Shown here: piece by piece, positions 6,567-6,664 of the stretch
Position numbering within the stretch: position 1 is the first letter of the stretch
Layout of the letters: every line of letters begins with the position of its first letter
Source of the DNA: Planctomycetota bacterium
GTDB taxonomy: Bacteria > Planctomycetota > Planctomycetia > Pirellulales > Thermoguttaceae
DNA length: 6,664 nt
Direction of reading: 5' to 3'
Assembly (NCBI GenBank): GCA_023397045.1
Contig: JAEWUR010000378.1
Span: forward strand, 1-6,664
Notes under the pieces: model-generated
Database searches by the model: none
Told to the model about the DNA's origin: nothing
What the model saw: the letters and a program-made list of their open reading frames with translations, nothing else
Translations under genes and position numbers: made by a program

Positions 6567-6664
6567 TCACTCCAATTTCTTCTTGAACTTCAACTTCGCC
6601 AGCGTCACCATGACTGCGGCGTAGACAATCAGCAACACGACCTGACCGCCGAGGATCTCAAGGC
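6567..6664 (-). CDS. C-terminal fragment of a membrane protein, probably the partner ABC-2 permease (YbhS-like), 5' end outside window
   Basis: Reading the minus strand from the window edge, 31 codons precede a TGA at 6569-6567. They give one hydrophobic membrane span (ILGGQVVLLIVYAAVMVTLA) followed by a basic tail, KLKFKKKLE, the usual cytoplasmic end of an ABC-2 permease by the positive-inside rule. The position directly upstream of a YbhR-like permease on the same strand makes a paired permease the natural reading, since such exporters commonly use two homologous permeases. The fragment is too short to show family motifs. The stop is 93 bases from the next start, a longer gap than usual for paired permeases, filled largely by the heptamer array. 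Confidence 0.6.
   Translation of the reverse strand, partial: LEILGGQVVLLIVYAAVMVTLAKLKFKKKLE

Overview
The window looks like chromosomal DNA of a planctomycete, probably of the Pirellulales type. The GC content is fairly high and coding is dense. The upstream gene fragment has the C-terminal signature of small secreted carboxypeptidase-regulatory-like proteins of that phylum. A Tat-exported Gfo/Idh/MocA oxidoreductase is paired with an exported sugar-phosphate-isomerase-like TIM barrel, a habit common in planctomycetes. A GGGGCTA heptamer array lies between two genes. The lineage call is inferred from protein style, not from a marker gene.

Layout: positions 1-90 hold the last 29 codons of a plus-strand gene. 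After 37 bp comes a large plus-strand gene (128-2752) for a Tat-exported, glycosidase-like protein of unknown specificity. It converges on a minus-strand two-gene operon: a Tat-exported oxidoreductase (5150 down to 3684) followed, with a TAATG stop/start overlap, by a Sec-exported isomerase-like TIM-barrel protein (3684 down to 2809). A sigma-70-like promoter at 5276-5304 and an AAGGAG ribosome binding site serve this operon. Just past the isomerase stop, in the same frame and running into the end of the convergent gene, is a roughly 30-codon stretch that reads like the last WD40 repeat of a lost gene.

Further right, also on the minus strand, are an ABC-2 exporter permease of the YbhR type (6473 down to 5346) and the last 31 codons of a second gene with a membrane-protein C-terminus (stop at 6567). 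They are separated by 93 bp that contain the heptamer array. This is the usual arrangement of the tail of a YbhFSR-like multidrug/drug-efflux operon, whose ATPase and membrane-fusion genes would lie beyond the window.

The first three complete genes all encode exported proteins with carbohydrate-type folds, so the left two thirds looks like an extracytoplasmic sugar-processing locus. A joint pathway is an inference. Most unusual are the isomerase-like protein, in which all four canonical metal-ligand positions appear replaced, and the unexplained WD40-like remnant. I see no tRNA, rRNA, CRISPR array, insertion sequence or defence system, and no gene-free stretch longer than 300 bp.
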